Of a stretch of 64,000 bases of DNA, positions 61,653 through 64,000 are shown piece after piece. A program made the translations under genes and the position numbers. Under the pieces are notes generated by a model. That model was not told the DNA's origin. It saw only the letters and a list, made by a program, of their open reading frames with translations, and searched no databases. The first letter of the stretch is position 1; each line of letters begins with the position of its first letter. The stretch is taken from NCBI RefSeq assembly GCF_000447205.1, contig NZ_AUWY01000074.1, forward strand, positions 62,001 through 126,000, given 5' to 3'. The DNA comes from Sphingobium ummariense RL-3 (GTDB taxonomy: Bacteria > Pseudomonadota > Alphaproteobacteria > Sphingomonadales > Sphingomonadaceae).

Positions 61653-64000
61653 CATCGTTCTTGCCACCGCCCTCGCTTTAGCAGCCACATCGCCAGCGCA
61701 TGCGGCGGACGGACAATCGATCAGCATCGCCCAGGGCAGCCTGGGCGAGGCAAGCATTGCGCTCGGCCGACAAGCGGGCGTCAGCATCGGCATGTCCGAC
61801 CAGTCGCTTGCCCGCATTCCCACACGCGCGGTCAAGGGCCGCCTCTCGGTCGAACAGGCGCTGCGCCGCCTGCTGAAGGACAGCGGCGCCGTCGCCCAGC
61901 GGATCGACGAGAGAACATGGCGTATCGTCCGCGCGCCGCACCCCGCGCCTGCCACACGGGCGCCGGTGACCACCGCCGCGCTGGCACCGGTGGAGCAGCA
62001 GCCGGTGGCCGAAATCGTCGTCACCGCCTCCAAACGCGACCTGCCGCTGCCCCGCTATCCCGGCATGGTCGATGCGGTGGACAACGGCGCCTTTACCAGC
62101 GGGGAAGCTGCGGGCGGCACCGCCACCCTGCTCGCGCGCATAGCCAGCCTCAGTTCCACCCACGCCGGATCGGGCCGCAACAAGCTGTTCATCCGCGCCA
62201 TCGCGGATTCCGGCGTGGTCGGGCCGACCCAGGCCACCACGGGACAATATTTCAACGACCTGCGGCTGAACTATGCGGCCCCCGATCCCGACCTGCGCCT
62301 GTATGACGTGCGCGGCGTCGAGGTGCTGGAAGGGCCGCAGGGCACGCTGTACGGCGCGGGGTCGCTGGGGGGCATCATCCGCATCATGCCCAACCCACCC
62401 AATCTGGGCGAAACGGGTGGGCAGCTGTCGATGGGCCTGGCCGCTCCCCAGCATGGCGACCCGGGCGGCGACGTGGCCGCAACGCTCAACCTGCCCATCG
62501 TGCCGGAAAAGCTGGCGCTGCGCGTCGTCGGCTATGGCGTGCAGGATGGCGGCTATATCGACGACGTCCAGCGCGACAAGGACGACGTCAACCGCACGCG
62601 GACATGGGGCGGACGCGCCGCGCTGCGCTTCGCGCCCGACGACGACTGGACCATCGACCTCAACGGGCTCTACCAGGAGATCAAGGCCGACGACGCACAA
62701 TATGCAGCGAAGGACGTCGGTCGCCTGGAACGCGCATCGGGCGTCGCCCAGCCCTATTCCTCGACCTACGGGCTGGTGAACCTGCGGGTCGAGCGCCAAT
62801 GGGACAACCTTCGCTTCGTGTCCTCGACCGGTTATGTGCGGCAGGCTCTGAACGAAAGCTACGACGCCACGGTCGAGAAGGATGTTCCCGCCCTCTTTCG
62901 CCAGCGCAACAGGGTCAACATCTTCTCGACCGAGAACCGGCTGGTGCGCGACCTGGATAATGGCCTGGGTTGGATATTGGGCGCGTCCTATCTGGAAAGC
63001 AGTTCGGACCTGCGCCGATCGCTGACGTCAGACGTGTTCAGGGTCGTCCCGGTGCAGGCGTCCGCCATTCCCGGCGTGCCGCTCTACGGCTTCGGCCGGG
63101 TGGCAACCACCACCGGCGTGCATAACGAGATCAAGGAAGCGACGCTGTTCGGCGAAGCCTCGTTCGAACCGATACGGGGGCTGGTGGCAACCGTCGGCGG
63201 GCGATGGACCAACAGTCGCCTGTCAGGCCGGGCGATCGACCCCATCGCCCTGCTGTCCTTTGCCGAGATCGCCCGGGCGGAGGCGCAGGCCGACCGTACC
63301 GAAAGCGTCTTCCTTCCTTCTGTCGGGCTGCTTACCGACGCCATCGCCGGCATGACGCTCTATGCCCGCTTCCAGCAGGGTTTCCGCCCCGGGGGGCTGG
63401 CGGTCGACGACCAGCGCATCCAGCGCTTTCAGAACGACCGCGCCTCCACCGTGGAAGTCGGGTTCCGCCAGGGCGTGCCGGGCCGCGACCTCGTCGCACT
63501 TTCGGGCAATGTCGCCTATACCGAGTGGCGCGACATCCAGGCCGACGTCACCGATCGCATCGGCCTGCCCACCACGGCCAATATCGGCGATGGGCGCATC
63601 TACACGGTCGAGGGGCGGATCGTGTTGCGCCCGGTGCCCCGACTGACGCTGGATGGCAGCATCATCTACAATGACAGCCGGCTGACCCGCCCGGCAGAGT
63701 TCGTGACCACCCTGTCCTATCGTGGACAGTCGCTGACCCTGCCCAATGTCGCCAATCTGGGCGGCCGCGTCGCGTTCGACTATCGGACGCCGGTCGGCAA
63801 GGACATGGGCCTGCGCATCGGCGGGTCGGCCCGCTATGTCGGCAAGTCGCGCCTGGGCGTCGGGCCGATCCTGGGCCGGACGCAGGGCGATTATGTCGAC
63901 ACCAGCCTGACCGCCGCGCTGCGCAAGGGCGCCGTCGAGCTGTCGCTGTCGCTGACCAACCTGCTCGACAGCGACGGCAACCGGTTCTCGCTGGGAACGC
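61636..64000 (+). CDS. TonB-dependent receptor with STN signalling domain, partial (cut at right edge)
   Basis: 788 codons seen. Signal peptide (MGRKADIVLATALALAATSP, cleavage near AHAA). Residues about 28-98 form a secretin/TonB short N-terminal (STN) domain (GEASIALGRQAGVSIGMSDQ, KGRLSVEQALRRLLKDSGA) that contacts FecR. After a Pro/Ala linker come the plug (IVVTASKRD TonB-box-like, VEVLEGPQGTLYGAGSLGGI) and most of the beta barrel. The ligand is unknown. Start at 61636, ribosome-binding site GAAGGAAGG. The C-terminal aromatic residue lies outside the window. Confidence 0.93.
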   Translation, partial: MGRKADIVLATALALAATSPAHAADGQSISIAQGSLGEASIALGRQAGVSIGMSDQSLARIPTRAVKGRLSVEQALRRLLKDSGAVAQRIDERTWRIVRAPHPAPATRAPVTTAALAPVEQQPVAEIVVTASKRDLPLPRYPGMVDAVDNGAFTSGEAAGGTATLLARIASLSSTHAGSGRNKLFIRAIADSGVVGPTQATTGQYFNDLRLNYAAPDPDLRLYDVRGVEVLEGPQGTLYGAGSLGGIIRIMPNPPNLGETGGQLSMGLAAPQHGDPGGDVAATLNLPIVPEKLALRVVGYGVQDGGYIDDVQRDKDDVNRTRTWGGRAALRFAPDDDWTIDLNGLYQEIKADDAQYAAKDVGRLERASGVAQPYSSTYGLVNLRVERQWDNLRFVSSTGYVRQALNESYDATVEKDVPALFRQRNRVNIFSTENRLVRDLDNGLGWILGASYLESSSDLRRSLTSDVFRVVPVQASAIPGVPLYGFGRVATTTGVHNEIKEATLFGEASFEPIRGLVATVGGRWTNSRLSGRAIDPIALLSFAEIARAEAQADRTESVFLPSVGLLTDAIAGMTLYARFQQGFRPGGLAVDDQRIQRFQNDRASTVEVGFRQGVPGRDLVALSGNVAYTEWRDIQADVTDRIGLPTTANIGDGRIYTVEGRIVLRPVPRLTLDGSIIYNDSRLTRPAEFVTTLSYRGQSLTLPNVANLGGRVAFDYRTPVGKDMGLRIGGSARYVGKSRLGVGPILGRTQGDYVDTSLTAALRKGAVELSLSLTNLLDSDGNRFSLGT

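Overview
The window is GC-rich, densely coding bacterial chromosome, most likely from a Sphingomonadaceae alphaproteobacterium (Sphingobium/Sphingomonas-like). The reasons are the cobA-DUF2849-cysI-DUF934-cysH sulfur-assimilation run, a DUF2093 protein, several sphingomonad-style small proteins, a TonB receptor with a secretin-like STN domain controlled by an ECF sigma/FecR pair, and MipA/OmpV and SelO homologues. This assignment is inference from gene content; there is no rRNA in the window.

Layout. 1-3.3 kb: a ParA-type ATPase and a ribbon-helix-helix partner between a TPR lipoprotein (cut by the window edge) and a Sel1/SPOR protein. 3.4-9.7 kb: a DUF1338 dioxygenase-like gene overlapping an AstD-type aldehyde dehydrogenase, then C1 genes (purU, fghA, adhC) that converge on formate. 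9.9-15.7 kb: DUF2093, a long nitronate monooxygenase-like protein, a glycosyltransferase, a hydrolase, selO, and a cluster of tiny genes, one frameshifted. 15.9-21.4 kb: a second AstD and the assimilatory sulfate/siroheme operon. 21.4-22.6 kb: UDGb and folK, ending at tRNA-Lys(TTT).

22,646-35,034 is an integrated element of about 12.4 kb, bounded by a 46-bp direct repeat of the tRNA-Lys 3' half. It carries a tyrosine integrase, an AlpA-like regulator, a RepA-like ATPase, small- and large-terminase-like genes and a tail-tip (J-like) protein. I find no portal, capsid, protease, tape measure or lysis gene. It therefore looks like a compact satellite or a strongly reduced prophage with its own packaging and host-recognition pieces, plus a lower-GC cargo block at 23.9-25.3 kb. 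This is the most interesting region.

35.2-49.3 kb is accessory chromosome: a DoxX pseudogene beside attR, an AraC-SDR-MFS run, an envelope/lipid-flavoured run (MipA, PmtA-like methyltransferase, SDR with degenerate active site, lipocalin-like, GNAT), an AraC remnant, a three-subunit molybdenum oxidoreductase with a diheme cytochrome, and an HxlR/SDR divergent pair. 49.3-58.6 kb is a complete glycogen operon (glgP-glgB-glgC-glgA-glgX, minus strand). 58.8-64 kb has a family VIII esterase-like gene and an ECF sigma-FecR-TonB receptor signalling unit, the receptor being cut by the right edge.
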